From: Candidatus Rhodobacter oscarellae
Lineage (GTDB): Bacteria; Pseudomonadota; Alphaproteobacteria; Rhodobacterales; Rhodobacteraceae
Assembly (NCBI RefSeq): GCF_001078595.1
Contig: NZ_LFTY01000002.1
Coordinates: 3,906,036 to 3,970,035 of the forward strand
Length of the DNA: 64,000 nucleotides
Direction of reading: 5' to 3'
Shown: one piece after another, positions 43,770-53,298 of the stretch
Numbering within the stretch: position 1 is the stretch's first letter
How the letters are laid out: each line of letters opens with the position of its first letter
The notes under the pieces: generated by a model
Seen by the model: the letters and a program-made list of their open reading frames with translations, nothing else
Told to the model about the DNA's origin: nothing
Database searches by the model: none
Translations under genes and position numbers: made by a program

Positions 43770-44638
43770 TGGCCCGCAAGTATCGCGAGATCGGCAAGGC
43801 CGGCTGGGGCTACACCGCGATCACATCGGTGGTGGGCTTCATCTACTTCTTCCCGGTGTTTTGGATCATCCTGACAGCGTTTAAGACGCGCACGGACGCG
43901 CTGGCGGTGCCGCCAAAGCTGTTCTTCACGCCCACGCTAGAGAATTTCCAGTCGGTGTTCTTCCGCGCCTCGATCACCACGGGCACCAGCCAGGCCACCG
44001 ATATGGGGCTCTATTTCTTCAACTCGATCTTCATCGCCTTCACCTCGGTGGGGCTGGCGCTGATCGTGGGGACCCTGGCGGCCTATGCGTTCTCGCGCTA
44101 CCCGCTGAAGGGCAACGACACCTATCTGTTCATCATCCTGACCACGCGGATGATGCCGCCCATCGTGGTGATCATCCCGATCTTCCTGATGTTCCGACTT
44201 TCTGGGCTGGCGGGCAGCTATTGGGGGATCATCCTGCTTTATACCGCGTTCAACATCCCGTTCTCGGTCTGGCTGGTGAAGAGCTTCTTTGACGAGCTGA
44301 ACCCCGAGATAGAGGACGCCGCGCGCATGGACGGCGCGACCGAGCGGCGCGTGTTCTTCAACTTCTGCATCCCGCAGATCCTGGCCGGGCTCTCGGCGAC
44401 CTTCGTGTTCGGGCTGATCCTGACCTGGAACGAGTTCCTGTTCGCGCTGCTGCTCACAGGGGTCGAGACCCGCACCGTGCCGGTGGCCATGGCGCGCACC
44501 CTGGGCGGCGAGGTGGGCGTGGATTACGGGCTGCTTGCGGCGATTGTGACCCTGTTCCTGATCCCGATCTTCTTCGTGACATTCTTGCTGCAGAACCAGC
44601 TTCTGCGCGGCGTAACCTTTGGGACGGTGAAGAAATGA
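43769..44638 (+). CDS. ABC transporter permease 2 (MalG-type)
   Basis: A 289-aa membrane protein with six helices. The EAA loop reads ELNPEIEDAARMDGATERRV. It has the family ending NQLLRGVTFGTVKK. It overlaps both the permease before it and the ATPase after it (ATGA). Confidence 0.94.
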   Translation: MARKYREIGKAGWGYTAITSVVGFIYFFPVFWIILTAFKTRTDALAVPPKLFFTPTLENFQSVFFRASITTGTSQATDMGLYFFNSIFIAFTSVGLALIVGTLAAYAFSRYPLKGNDTYLFIILTTRMMPPIVVIIPIFLMFRLSGLAGSYWGIILLYTAFNIPFSVWLVKSFFDELNPEIEDAARMDGATERRVFFNFCIPQILAGLSATFVFGLILTWNEFLFALLLTGVETRTVPVAMARTLGGEVGVDYGLLAAIVTLFLIPIFFVTFLLQNQLLRGVTFGTVKK

Positions 44639-45729
44639 CCATCGAGCTGCGCAACCTCACCAAGCGTTTCGGCAGCCTCACCGCGGTGGATGCGGTGGAT
44701 ATGGAGGTCGGCGACGGCGAGGTGCTGTGCCTGCTGGGCCCGTCGGGCTGCGGCAAGACCACCACGCTGCGGATGATCGCGGGGCTGGAGTTTGCCACCG
44801 AGGGCGAGGTGCTGCTCGGCGGCAAGCGCGTCAACGACCTGGCGCCACGGGACCGCAATGTGGCGATGTCCTTCCAGTTCTACGCGCTCTATCCCTCGCT
44901 TTCCGTGGCCGACAACCTGGCCTACCCGCTGCATGCCGAGAAGATGTCGAAATCCGAGATCGAACGGCGCGTGGCCCAGGTCGCCAAGACGCTGCAGCTC
45001 GACGGCATCCTGCACCGCACGCCCAGCCAGCTCGCCGAGGGCGAGAAACAGCGCGTCGCGGTGGGCCGCTCGATCATCCGCGACCCGAATTGCTTTCTCT
45101 TTGACGAGCCGCTCAGCCGCCTGGACGTGCAGCTGCGCGAGGAGATGCGCGGCGAGATCAAGGAGGTCCTGCAGGACCTCTCCCGCCCCACGGTGATCGT
45201 CACCCATGACCAGCTTGAGGCGCTGACCATGGCGGACCGGATCGCGGTGATGCGCGATGGCCGGATCGAGCAGGTGGACACGCCCCATAACGTCTTTGCG
45301 CGGCCCGCCAACCTCTTTGTGGCGGGCTTCATCGGCACGCCGCAGATGAACCTCTTGCCCGCCACGCTGAAGGGCGCGCAGGGGCAGGTGGCGACCTTTG
45401 CCGTTGCGGGCGACCAAGAGATGACCATCGAGGTCGACCGCAAGATCGCCACGCTTGCGCCCGGCGCGCAGGTGACCCTGGGCATCCGCCCGCGCAATAT
45501 CGAGCTGTCGGCAGAACCCGTCGCCGACGGCATCGCCTCCAAGATCGACATCGTGGAGCCGATGGGGGCCGAGACCCTCGCGCATCTCAACGACGGCCAC
45601 CACGACCTGCGGCTGGTGACCGACTGGCGCGTGCCCCTGACCGAGGGCGACCGCCTGCATGTGCGCTTCCCGCCGGGGGCCACCCATGTCTTTGCCGAGG
45701 ACGAGCAAGCCTTAAGGAGCGCATCATGA
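44635..45729 (+). CDS. Sugar/polyol ABC transporter ATPase 2, signature variant
   Basis: A 364-aa MalK-type ATPase. Walker A is GPSGCGKTTT, Walker B is NCFLFDEPLSRLD, and the H-loop is intact (VTHDQLEALTMAD). The signature, usually LSGGQ, reads QLAEGEKQRVAVGRS, so the Ser and first Gly that touch ATP are replaced. Together with ATPase 1 this gives one normal and one weakened ATP site in the heterodimer. It overlaps its neighbours on both sides by ATGA. Confidence 0.93.
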   Translation: MTIELRNLTKRFGSLTAVDAVDMEVGDGEVLCLLGPSGCGKTTTLRMIAGLEFATEGEVLLGGKRVNDLAPRDRNVAMSFQFYALYPSLSVADNLAYPLHAEKMSKSEIERRVAQVAKTLQLDGILHRTPSQLAEGEKQRVAVGRSIIRDPNCFLFDEPLSRLDVQLREEMRGEIKEVLQDLSRPTVIVTHDQLEALTMADRIAVMRDGRIEQVDTPHNVFARPANLFVAGFIGTPQMNLLPATLKGAQGQVATFAVAGDQEMTIEVDRKIATLAPGAQVTLGIRPRNIELSAEPVADGIASKIDIVEPMGAETLAHLNDGHHDLRLVTDWRVPLTEGDRLHVRFPPGATHVFAEDEQALRSAS

Positions 45730-46013
45730 CCGCCTCTCAAGCCAAATGGGTCGAACGGATCATCATCGGGCTTTGCGTGCTCTCGATCCTGTTCATCTTC
45801 CAGCCGTTCTATATCGAGCTCTTCACCATCGGCTGCGTGTCCGTGGTGGTGGGCGCGCTGGCGTTCAACCTGGTGCCCTTCTGCCGCGAGGGCGTGCCGG
45901 CGCGGGCGCTGGTGAAGGTCTCGGTGATCATCCTGGCGATCCTGGGCGTGGCGGCGGCGCTGGGCTATGGCACGGCGCTCTTATACGTGGCCTATATCGA
46001 GACGCTGCGGTGA
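45726..46013 (+). CDS. Small accessory membrane protein of the importer
   Basis: A 95-aa protein with three hydrophobic segments (IIIGLCVLSILFIFQPFYI, FTIGCVSVVVGALAFNLV, VSVIILAILGVAAALGYGTA). Small membrane proteins are also found in glycerol-type ABC operons. It overlaps ATPase 2 and the kinase gene (GTGA). I know no tested function; it may steady the permeases. Confidence 0.8.
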   Translation: MTASQAKWVERIIIGLCVLSILFIFQPFYIELFTIGCVSVVVGALAFNLVPFCREGVPARALVKVSVIILAILGVAAALGYGTALLYVAYIETLR

Positions 46014-46951
46014 GCCGACGTTTCGACGTCTCGGTCGTCGGGCTCTACATTCTCGACGTGCTGGGCCGCCCGGTGACGGCGATCCCCGACGGCGGCAATG
46101 TGGACTTCATCGAAGAGATCCGCCTGACGGTCGCGGGCACGGCGGGCGGCACGGTGGTGGACCTGGCCAAGCTGGGGCTGAACTGTCAGGCGGTCGGCGC
46201 GGTGGGCTCGGACGAGAAGGCGGATTTCGTCATTAACCGAATGCAGCAGTTCGGCATCGACTGCACGCATATGGCGCGGCTGGACGGGGTGGAGACCTCT
46301 GCCACCATCCTCAACGTGCGTCCCAATGGCGAGCGCCCGGCGCTGCATTGCCGCGGCGCCAGCGATCATTTCGACGTATCAGATGACATGCTGGGCGACG
46401 TGCTGGATTGCCGGTTCTTCCACCTGGGCGGCACGGGGCTCTTGGCAAAGCTCGACGGCGCGCCCACGGCGCGGCTCTTGAAGGCGGCGCAAGAGGCGGG
46501 CTGCGTGACCACCTGGGACCTGGTGGGCGCGGGGCCCGACACCTGGCAATTCGTCGAGCCGCTCTTGCCCCATATCGACTACTTCATCCCCTCGATTGAG
46601 GAGGCCGAGATCCTCTCTGGAATCACCGGCGTCGAGGAGAACATCCAATTCTTCCAGTCCCGCGGCGTGAAATGCCCGGTGCTGACGCTGGGGGCCGACG
46701 GCTCGATGGTCGCCATGGGGGATGAGCGCATCCATGTCGGCGTCTATGATATCTCAGTGGTGGACACGACCGGCTGCGGGGATGCTTTCACCGCGGGTTT
46801 CATCGCCGGGCTGGCCGATGGGCGAAGCTTGGAGGAGGCCGCGCATCTGGGCACCGCATCCGCGTCTTTGGTGGCTAGCGGGCTGGGCTCGGACGCGGGC
46901 ATCGTGGATCGCGCGCAGACAGAGGCCGCCATGGCGGCGTGGCGCGCATGA
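46010..46951 (+). CDS. PfkB family carbohydrate kinase
   Basis: A 313-aa ribokinase-fold enzyme. The N-terminal substrate part has [20 protein letters not shown] and [21 protein letters not shown], of which the middle is most typical. The catalytic anion-hole motif is [18 protein letters not shown] with Asp as base. The start is GTG 46010, overlapping the small membrane protein stop. It probably phosphorylates the imported sugar or polyol. Confidence 0.92.
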   Translation: MSRRFDVSVVGLYILDVLGRPVTAIPDGGNVDFIEEIRLTVAGTAGGTVVDLAKLGLNCQAVGAVGSDEKADFVINRMQQFGIDCTHMARLDGVETSATILNVRPNGERPALHCRGASDHFDVSDDMLGDVLDCRFFHLGGTGLLAKLDGAPTARLLKAAQEAGCVTTWDLVGAGPDTWQFVEPLLPHIDYFIPSIEEAEILSGITGVEENIQFFQSRGVKCPVLTLGADGSMVAMGDERIHVGVYDISVVDTTGCGDAFTAGFIAGLADGRSLEEAAHLGTASASLVASGLGSDAGIVDRAQTEAAMAAWRA

Positions 46952-48129
46952 CCGCGCTGGTCGCGGGCACCTTCGACACCAAGGGCGCAGAGCTCACCTA
47001 TATGGCTGAGCTGATCCGCGCCGCAGGCGTTGCCGTGCGCACCGTGGATCTGGGTACAACCGGCTCCGGCACGGCGGACGTATCCGTGGCCGAAGTCGCC
47101 GCCTGCCACCCTGACGGCGCAGGCGCCGTGCTGGACCAGAGCGACCGAGGTGCTGCGGTCTCGGCCATGGCCGTGGCCTTCGAGGCCTGGATCAAAACAC
47201 AAGACGTCTCCGGCATCATCGGGGCAGGGGGCTCCGGCGGCACGGCGCTGCTCGCCCCCGCCATGCGCGCCCTGCCGGTGGGCGTGCCCAAGGTGCTGGT
47301 CTCCACCGTCGCCTCGGGCAATGTCGCGCCCTATGTCGGCCCCTCCGATATCGCGATGATGTATTCGGTGACCGATGTGCAGGGGCTGAACCGCATCTCG
47401 CGCCAGGTGCTGGCGAATGCCGCGCATATGCTTGCCGGGGCGTTGACCCACGCGGCGCCAGAGGTCGCGGCCAAGCAGGCCGTGGGCCTCACGATGTTCG
47501 GCGTCACCACGACCTGCGTCAGCCATATCGCCGAGGCGCTCTCCGCCGATTACGACCCGCTGGTCTTCCACGCCACGGGCACCGGCGGCCAGTCGATGGA
47601 AAAGCTGGTCGACAGCGGCATGATCTCTGCGGTGATCGACCTGACCACGACCGAGGTGGCCGACCTGCTGGTCGGCGGTGTCTTCGCGGCGACGGAGGAT
47701 CGCTTCGGCGCGGTGATCCGCTCCGGCGTGCCTTATGTGGGCTCGCTCGGCGCGCTTGATATGGTGAATTTCGGCGCGGTCGAGACCGTGCCCGCGCAGT
47801 TCGGCGGGCGCCAGTTCCACGTCCACAACCCGCAGGTCACCTTGATGCGCACCACGCCCGAGGAATGCGACCGCTTCGCCGCCTGGATCGCCGCGCGGCT
47901 GAACCAGATGACCGGCCCGGTGCGGTTCCTGATCCCTCAGGGCGGGGTCTCGGCCATCGACGCGCCCGGAGCGCAGTTCCATGGCCCCGAGGCGCTGGAG
48001 CGTATGATGCGCCGACTGAATGCCGACGTAAAGCCGACGCAAGACCGACGCCTGATTTCGGTGCCCCATAACCTCAACACGCCCGAGTTTGCCGAGGCCG
48101 CCCTGGCCGCGTTCAGAGAGGTCACATAG
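46948..48129 (+). CDS. Tm-1-like ATP-binding (UPF0261) protein
   Basis: A 393-aa protein of the UPF0261/Tm-1-like family: [20 protein letters not shown] at the start, [20 protein letters not shown] in the ATP site, [19 protein letters not shown] in the second Rossmann domain. In plants the same domain is fused to a TIM barrel like the next gene, forming the tomato Tm-1 resistance protein. The metabolic reaction is not known. The ATG overlaps the kinase stop. Near the 3' end (48012-48060) the coding DNA carries four ACCGAC/GTCGG units at exact 11-bp steps. Confidence 0.93.
   Translation: MTALVAGTFDTKGAELTYMAELIRAAGVAVRTVDLGTTGSGTADVSVAEVAACHPDGAGAVLDQSDRGAAVSAMAVAFEAWIKTQDVSGIIGAGGSGGTALLAPAMRALPVGVPKVLVSTVASGNVAPYVGPSDIAMMYSVTDVQGLNRISRQVLANAAHMLAGALTHAAPEVAAKQAVGLTMFGVTTTCVSHIAEALSADYDPLVFHATGTGGQSMEKLVDSGMISAVIDLTTTEVADLLVGGVFAATEDRFGAVIRSGVPYVGSLGALDMVNFGAVETVPAQFGGRQFHVHNPQVTLMRTTPEECDRFAAWIAARLNQMTGPVRFLIPQGGVSAIDAPGAQFHGPEALERMMRRLNADVKPTQDRRLISVPHNLNTPEFAEAALAAFREVT
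48012..48060 (-). repeat. Phased GTCGG array inside the Tm-1-like gene, family 2
   Basis: On the minus strand GTCGG occurs four times at exactly 11-bp steps (CCGAC at 48012, 48023, 48034 and 48045 on the plus strand), preceded by TTATGGGG. Copy 1 at 19373 has the same TTATGGGG and the same four-fold step. Since 11 is not a multiple of three, the units fall in different codon frames, which argues against a protein reason. The GGTTAAC end of the other copies is absent. Confidence 0.5.
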
Positions 48130-48960
48130 ATGCCCCGCATTGCCCGTTCCCAGATCCACGACCGCCTCCGCGCCAAGATTGCCGCGGGCAGGCCGATCAT
48201 TGGCGGCGGGGCGGGCACGGGGCTCTCCGCCAAATGCGAGGAGGCCGGCGGGATCGACCTGATTGTTATATATAATTCAGGGCGTTACCGGATGGCGGGC
48301 AGGGGCTCTCTGGCCGGGCTCCTGGCCTATGGCAACGCCAACGAGATCGTCCAGGACATGGGCCGCGAGGTGCTGCCCGTGGTGCGCGAGGTGCCGGTTC
48401 TGGCGGGGGTGAACGGCACCGACCCGTTCCTGCTGACGGACAAGTTCCTGAATGATATCAGCGATATGGGCTTCTCCGGCGTGCAGAACTTCCCCACGGT
48501 GGGCCTCATCGACGGCACGTTCCGCGCCAACCTCGAAGAGACCGGCATGGGCTTTGGCCTAGAGGTGGACGTCATCCGCGCGGCCCGAGAAAAGGACCTG
48601 CTGACAACGCCTTACGTGTTCAACCCAGAGGAATCCGCGCTAATGGCAGAGGCCGGGGCGGATGTGATCGTGGCCCATATGGGCCTGACGACGGGCGGCA
48701 ATATCGGCGCCGAAACCGCTTTGACGCTCGAGGGCTGCGTGCCCGCGATTGACGCCATCGCCGCCGAGGCCCGCCGCGTGAACCCCGACGTGATCGTGCT
48801 CTGCCATGGCGGACCAATTGCGGAGCCCGATGACGCCGCCTACATCCTGCGTAACTGCATGGATTGCCAGGGGTTTTATGGCGCCAGCTCGATGGAGCGC
48901 CTGCCCACCGAACGCGCCCTGACCGCCCAGGTCCGCGCCTTCACCGAGATCGGAGGATAG
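48130..48960 (+). CDS. TIM-barrel phosphoenolpyruvate hydrolase-like protein
   Basis: A 276-aa TIM-barrel protein of the PEP-hydrolase-like family: [39 protein letters not shown] (core [12 protein letters not shown]), [44 protein letters not shown] and [11 protein letters not shown]. It starts directly after the Tm-1-like stop. The same pair of domains forms one chain in plant Tm-1 proteins, so the two products probably act together, perhaps as a carbon-carbon lyase. That activity is inference. Confidence 0.9.
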   Translation: MPRIARSQIHDRLRAKIAAGRPIIGGGAGTGLSAKCEEAGGIDLIVIYNSGRYRMAGRGSLAGLLAYGNANEIVQDMGREVLPVVREVPVLAGVNGTDPFLLTDKFLNDISDMGFSGVQNFPTVGLIDGTFRANLEETGMGFGLEVDVIRAAREKDLLTTPYVFNPEESALMAEAGADVIVAHMGLTTGGNIGAETALTLEGCVPAIDAIAAEARRVNPDVIVLCHGGPIAEPDDAAYILRNCMDCQGFYGASSMERLPTERALTAQVRAFTEIGG

Positions 48961-48963
48961 CCA

Positions 48964-49362
48964 ATGACCGGACGTTTCATGATGTCTGCCGGGACCCCGG
49001 CAGAGTCCCTCGATTGGGGGCGCTTACGCTGGATGTCCCACCCGCCGTCAACCGGCGCCAAGGACCTGACGGTGATCGAGGTGAATATCTCCCCCGGCCA
49101 GGGGCACGACTTCCACAAGCATCCCGACCAGGAGGAGGTGATCTACTGCATCTCCGGCCAGGTCGAGCAATGGCTTGATACGGAACGGAAAACCCTCGGC
49201 CCCGGCGACTCGGTCTTCATCAAGGCGGATGTGGTGCATGCCAGTTTCAACGTGGGCGACGCGGACGCGCAGCTCCTTGCAATTTTGGGCCCTTGCGTGG
49301 GTGACCAGGGTTATGAGCTTGTCGATGTTGCCGATCAGGCCCCTTGGAAGGATCTGCGCTAA
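48964..49362 (+). CDS. Cupin domain protein
   Basis: A 132-aa single-domain cupin. Motif 1 is GQGHDFHKHPDQEEVIYCI (His, His, Glu ligands) and motif 2 is PGDSVFIKADVVHASFNVG (His). It is 3 nt after the TIM-barrel stop and last in the operon. It may be a sugar isomerase or epimerase, or a dioxygenase; the sequence does not decide. Confidence 0.9.
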   Translation: MTGRFMMSAGTPAESLDWGRLRWMSHPPSTGAKDLTVIEVNISPGQGHDFHKHPDQEEVIYCISGQVEQWLDTERKTLGPGDSVFIKADVVHASFNVGDADAQLLAILGPCVGDQGYELVDVADQAPWKDLR

Positions 49363-49565
49363 CCCCTTCTTTTCGGCAATAAATACGGAATCGCTGCGGC
49401 CGCGCCCAATCACAGCATCAGCGTTCAGATGTCGCCTCGCGCCCAGCATAGAAAAGAGCGTGCGGAAGCACTCAATTTGATAACAGCCCGCCGGTGCGGG
49501 CGCGCACCAATGCCCTGCGGGATTGCGCGGTTGTTAACATAAAACGCAATCCCCACCTGCCTGGC

Positions 49566-50132
49566 ATGACCCAACACATGATCCATAACAGGCAGGCCCT
49601 GCCGCAAGACATGGGGCTGCTGCTTCGGGATTACCCGCGCGACGCTTGGCCGGGTCACCCGAATTTCGCCCGCTCCATCCAGAACTGGATGGGCGCCCAT
49701 CAGATGTTCCGCCAGCTTGGCGAGGTGACCCGCAAGGAGGCCGAAGGCTACTTGGACAAGACCCGCGACCCGGAGGATTTCGCCGGGCGGCTGGGGGTCT
49801 ATGGCAACCTGCTTGTGCGCAACCTGCATGGCCACCACACCTGGGAGGACCGGTCTTTCTTCCCCGAGCTCTCCGAGGCGGATGACCGCTTTGACCACGG
49901 GCTTCAGATGCTGGAGGCCGACCACGAGGTGCTGGACGAGACGCTGGACCGGTTCACCCGCGCGGGCAACCGGGTGGTAAAGTTGATCCAGCTCGATGAG
50001 GCTCAGGCCCGCGAGGAGGCCGGGGCGCTGCACGGCATCGCCTCCGAGATCGAAGGCTATCTTGCGCGGCACCTCAGCGACGAAGAGGACCTCGTCGTGC
50101 CGATCATCCTGCATCACAAGCTGAGAGGGTAA
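49566..50132 (+). CDS. Hemerythrin-like domain protein
   Basis: A 188-aa four-helix protein with di-iron hemerythrin-like ligands: HPNFARSIQNWMGAHQMF, RNLHGHHTWEDRSFFPEL (HxxxE), LEADHEVLDETLD and LARHLSDEEDLVVPIIL with a final HH. Such proteins sense or store oxygen, NO or iron. ATG 49566 is taken (MTQHMIHN); an ATG 72 nt upstream is possible. A strong terminator follows. The 49363-49565 gap before it contains only its promoter region. Confidence 0.85.
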   Translation: MTQHMIHNRQALPQDMGLLLRDYPRDAWPGHPNFARSIQNWMGAHQMFRQLGEVTRKEAEGYLDKTRDPEDFAGRLGVYGNLLVRNLHGHHTWEDRSFFPELSEADDRFDHGLQMLEADHEVLDETLDRFTRAGNRVVKLIQLDEAQAREEAGALHGIASEIEGYLARHLSDEEDLVVPIILHHKLRG

Positions 50133-50136
50133 GCCG

Positions 50137-50168
50137 AGCGCGGGGCCAGATGGCTCCGCGCTTTTTTT
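50137..50168 (+). terminator. Rho-independent terminator of the hemerythrin gene
   Basis: An 11-bp stem with one G-T pair (AGCGCGGGGCC at 50137-50147 with GGCTCCGCGCT at 50152-50162) is followed directly by a run of seven T. It begins 4 nt after the stop. Confidence 0.9.
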
Positions 50169-50231
50169 GAACCGAACGCGCTTTGTCTGCGACCCATTGT
50201 CAGAACCAGCAACCTGACCGGGAACAAGACA

Positions 50232-50351
50232 ATGACCTTTGATGAATTGATGCACCACTTGGCCAAGACCAGCCAACGCAAAGCCCGTACAGTCAGCGCC
50301 CCGACGCGCCGCAACAAGCACCAGATCTTCACCGATTGGGCCAGCATCTGA
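50232..50351 (+). CDS. Possible 39-aa basic protein
   Basis: A short frame MTFDELMHHLAKTSQRKART...FTDWASI. It follows a strong terminator and has only a weak GGGAAC ribosome site, so it would need its own promoter. Composition (Arg/Lys/His-rich middle, acidic start) is protein-like, and it ends 3 nt before the convergent CIA30 gene. I do not recognise it. Confidence 0.35.
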   Translation: MTFDELMHHLAKTSQRKARTVSAPTRRNKHQIFTDWASI

Positions 50352-50354
50352 GGC

Positions 50355-50906
50355 CTAGTAGAGCGTGATCTCGCGCACCATCAGATCCGCCGCGTGGTCG
50401 CGCCCATAGGCCACAAGGCCAATGCTGATCGCCTCTGCAGGATCAACCAGTTCGGCCAGATGCGCATGGCTGCGCGTCAGCGCCGCAAGCGGGATCTCCA
50501 CCGTCTCCCAACCCTCCGGCGCCGTGAAGGCGACGTTGTAATAGTACCAGGGCCGCATCATTTCTTTGGTGCGCAGGAAGACGTAATAGGCCTCGCCATT
50601 CCCACGCACTGACAGCCGCAGACCCTTGGTGCCCTCGGGCAGCCCGTCCGGCAGAAGCCGGCGCACCTGGATGAAGCCGCCATTGTTTTCGGTGCTCACG
50701 GTGCCGGTCAGATGGATCGCCCGTTCCGGGCCCTCCGACAGCACGCGCGCCTCGCCTTTAGAGACACCGCCCATGACCCCGTCCGCGATATACTCCCACG
50801 CCGCGGGGCCGCTGCCGGTGAAATCCTCAAACACCTCGGCCGCGGCGAGGATCGGCGCGGCGCCAAGAGCTAGGCTCAGCGCGGCAGGGAATATTGGATG
50901 CATCAT
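50355..50906 (-). CDS. CIA30 family exported protein
   Basis: A 183-aa protein with signal peptide (HPIFPAALSLALGAAPILAA) and a CIA30 (complex I intermediate-associated 30) jelly-roll domain: WEYIADGVMGGVSKGEA, STENNGGFIQVRRLL, YYYNVAFTAPEGWETVEIPL. In bacteria its role is unknown; the fold is carbohydrate-binding-like. GGAGCGCC precedes the ATG. Confidence 0.88.
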   Translation of the reverse strand: MMHPIFPAALSLALGAAPILAAAEVFEDFTGSGPAAWEYIADGVMGGVSKGEARVLSEGPERAIHLTGTVSTENNGGFIQVRRLLPDGLPEGTKGLRLSVRGNGEAYYVFLRTKEMMRPWYYYNVAFTAPEGWETVEIPLAALTRSHAHLAELVDPAEAISIGLVAYGRDHAADLMVREITLY

Positions 50907-50967
50907 GGCGCTCCTACGTTGACTACTGGGAGGAGGTAGCCCGTAGAAGCGCCAAGACCAGCGGCGA

Positions 50968-52110
50968 TCAACTGTCGCTCGCGGGTTCCCACTGGCCGGT
51001 GCGGCCAGATTTCAGCACCGCATCCGTCACCAGATCGGTGCGATGGGCGTCTGCGAAAGTCGGCGCCGCGGCCTCGCCCTCCAGCCCGCGGATGAAATCC
51101 GCCGCCTGGTGTACGAAGCTCTCGGCATAGCCAATCGACAGCCCCGGCACCCACCAGCTGTCCATATAGGGGTGCTCGCCATCGGTGATATGGATCGAGC
51201 GCCAGCCGCGGGTCTCGCCCTCCACCCGGTGATCAAAGTAATCCAGCCGATGCAGGTCGTGCAGATCCCAGGCCAGCGAGCCATGCTCGCCGTTTATCTC
51301 CAGCGTATACAAGGCCTTATGCCCGCGCGCGTATCGCGTGGATTCGAACGTCGCCAGCGACCCATTGTCGAACCGCGCCAGGAAGGCGCAGGCATCGTCG
51401 ATGCCCACCGGCTCGACCTTGCCGGTCAGGCTATGCGCGCGCTCCTTCACGAAGGTCTCGGTCATCGCGGTCACGCTGTCGATCCCGCCGTTCAGCCACA
51501 TCGCCGTGTCGATGCAATGCGCCAGCAAGTCACCCGTGACACCAGAGCCCGCCACGTTCACGTCCAACCGCCACAGCCCCTCACCGCCCTGCGGCAGGTC
51601 GGTCGCAATCGTCCAGTCCTGCAGGAACTTCGCGCGGTAGTGGTAGATCCGCCCCAGATCGCCGCGGTCGATCATCTGCTTGGCCAGCGTCACGGCGGGG
51701 ATGCGGCGGTAGTTGTACCAGACCATGTTGGCCACGCCGGCCGTCTCGACGGCGGCGACCATCTCGGCGGATTCCGCGGCCGTGCGGCCCAGGGGCTTTT
51801 CGCACATCACCATCTTGCCCGCCTGTGCCGCAGCGATGGCGATGTCATGGTGCATGTCGTTGGGGGCCGCGATGTCGATCAGGTCGATGTCATCGCGGGC
51901 CACAAGCGACTGCCAGTCGCTTTCCACATCCTGGTAGCCCCAATTCGAGGCGAAGGCCTCGGCGCGCTCTCGGTTCCGGGCGCAGACCGCGACCAGCTCT
52001 GGTTCGCGCGGCAGGTCGAAATACTTCGGCGCCTGGGTGAAGGCGTTGGAATGCGTCCGGCCCATAAAGCCGTAACCCACCATGCCAATGCGGAGTTTCT
52101 GCTTGCCCAT
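50968..52110 (-). CDS. Gfo/Idh/MocA family oxidoreductase
   Basis: A 380-aa NAD(P)-dependent sugar or cyclitol dehydrogenase. The nucleotide fold is [17 protein letters not shown], the active-site Lys is in [16 protein letters not shown], and the C-terminal domain contains [19 protein letters not shown] with the catalytic Asp/His pair. It starts immediately after the TIM-barrel isomerase stop, in one unit. Substrate unknown; myo-inositol-like or keto sugars are typical. Confidence 0.92.
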   Translation of the reverse strand: MGKQKLRIGMVGYGFMGRTHSNAFTQAPKYFDLPREPELVAVCARNRERAEAFASNWGYQDVESDWQSLVARDDIDLIDIAAPNDMHHDIAIAAAQAGKMVMCEKPLGRTAAESAEMVAAVETAGVANMVWYNYRRIPAVTLAKQMIDRGDLGRIYHYRAKFLQDWTIATDLPQGGEGLWRLDVNVAGSGVTGDLLAHCIDTAMWLNGGIDSVTAMTETFVKERAHSLTGKVEPVGIDDACAFLARFDNGSLATFESTRYARGHKALYTLEINGEHGSLAWDLHDLHRLDYFDHRVEGETRGWRSIHITDGEHPYMDSWWVPGLSIGYAESFVHQAADFIRGLEGEAAAPTFADAHRTDLVTDAVLKSGRTGQWEPASDS

Positions 52111-53151
52111 CTAAGCCTCCCACCCATGCGCGTCGCGCACCGCGACCATGGCGGCGAGGATGTCGTTCCAGGTCTGCTGATCCTCCAGCACCGCGTTAGG
52201 AAACATGCAACCGTCCCAGCAGATATGGCGCATCGCCTTGGTGGGTGCGCCGTCCGGGCCATTCAGCCAGAACCCGGCGTGCTTGACGATGTCCAGCTTG
52301 CCATTGGGGTCCGTCGCCATGCAGTGGCGGCCCGTCTTGTCGTGGCTGCCCTGACCATGCACGGTGCCGTCGTTCTGCGCGACATGGAAGTCGATGGTCC
52401 AGGGGCGCAGGGCGTCCGTCACCGTGGTCAACGCCGCGTCCAGGGCCGCCTGGTCGTCCAGCTGATCGGCGCTGATCAACGCATGCTCGGGGGCGTTATA
52501 GCCCAGCGTATAAAGCATCGAATGCGCCATATCCGCCTGAAAGCCGATCACGCTGGGGCGGTCCGTGGCCTCAAGCAGGTTCACCATGTCGCGCCAGCTA
52601 TGCATGCCGCCCCAGCAGATCTCGCCCTCGGCGGCCAGCCGCTCGCCGTAGTCGGCGGCGATGTCGCAGGCCATGCGGAAGGTCTCGGCCATGATGGCGG
52701 TGTTGCCCGCGGGGTCGGCGGCCCAGTCCTCCACGCCGGTGGCGGTGTCCACCCGCACCACGCCGCTGTCGCGCACGCCGAGGCTCTTCAGCCGCGCCAG
52801 GATCGCGCAGGCCTTGCGCACAGCGTCCAGAAATGCGGTGCGCCCCTCACCGGGGTCCATGGCCGATCCGCCGCCCACGGGCGGCCAGACCGGCGCCACC
52901 GCCGAGCCCACCATAAGCCCGCGCCCGCCGATGTTATCGGCCAGCGCCTGGATGGCGTCATCATCCACGTCAATCGAGGTATGCGGGTCCGCCAGGAACA
53001 GGTCCACCCCGTCAAACTTGTGCCCTCCGGCCTCTGCGGCCTGGGTCATGTCCAGCATCTTGTTCAGCGCGATCGGCGGCTCGTCATCGCCTTTGCCCAC
53101 CAGCCCGGGCCACATCGCGTTATGCAGCTTGGGATATGAATTGCCCCCCAT
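52111..53151 (-). CDS. TIM-barrel sugar phosphate isomerase/epimerase-like protein
   Basis: A 346-aa protein of the AP-endonuclease-2 fold. Metal-site residues can be seen in [31 protein letters not shown] and [18 protein letters not shown] 53151 has GGGAGGAGA in front; a longer frame from 53190 has no homology. It is the first gene of a two-gene unit with the Gfo/Idh/MocA dehydrogenase and divergent from the next isomerase. 53152-53298 is the shared control region. Confidence 0.85.
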   Translation of the reverse strand: MGGNSYPKLHNAMWPGLVGKGDDEPPIALNKMLDMTQAAEAGGHKFDGVDLFLADPHTSIDVDDDAIQALADNIGGRGLMVGSAVAPVWPPVGGGSAMDPGEGRTAFLDAVRKACAILARLKSLGVRDSGVVRVDTATGVEDWAADPAGNTAIMAETFRMACDIAADYGERLAAEGEICWGGMHSWRDMVNLLEATDRPSVIGFQADMAHSMLYTLGYNAPEHALISADQLDDQAALDAALTTVTDALRPWTIDFHVAQNDGTVHGQGSHDKTGRHCMATDPNGKLDIVKHAGFWLNGPDGAPTKAMRHICWDGCMFPNAVLEDQQTWNDILAAMVAVRDAHGWEA

Positions 53152-53298
53152 AATCTCCTCCCGAAAATGAAATCTGGGGTAGCTTCTCACAGATCAGGGG
53201 CATTGCAAGGCATTTCTGATGTACGTTCCTCATTTCTGGCTTGAGGCCGGCGGCTGCGCTGCTAGGCTGATCTCAAGTCATAGCTGGAGGGGATAGGA

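Noticed and set aside
48260-48290. AT-rich TTATATATAATTC as an internal promoter
   Set aside because: It encodes the conserved [11 protein letters not shown] motif of the family, so the codons explain it.
49494-49565. Longer start for the hemerythrin gene
   Set aside because: The extra 24 residues are not domain sequence; it remains possible but is less likely than ATG 49566.
51043-53139. Open frame of 698 codons on the plus strand
   Set aside because: It is antisense to the Gfo/Idh/MocA and TIM-barrel genes, both of which have clear homology and starts.
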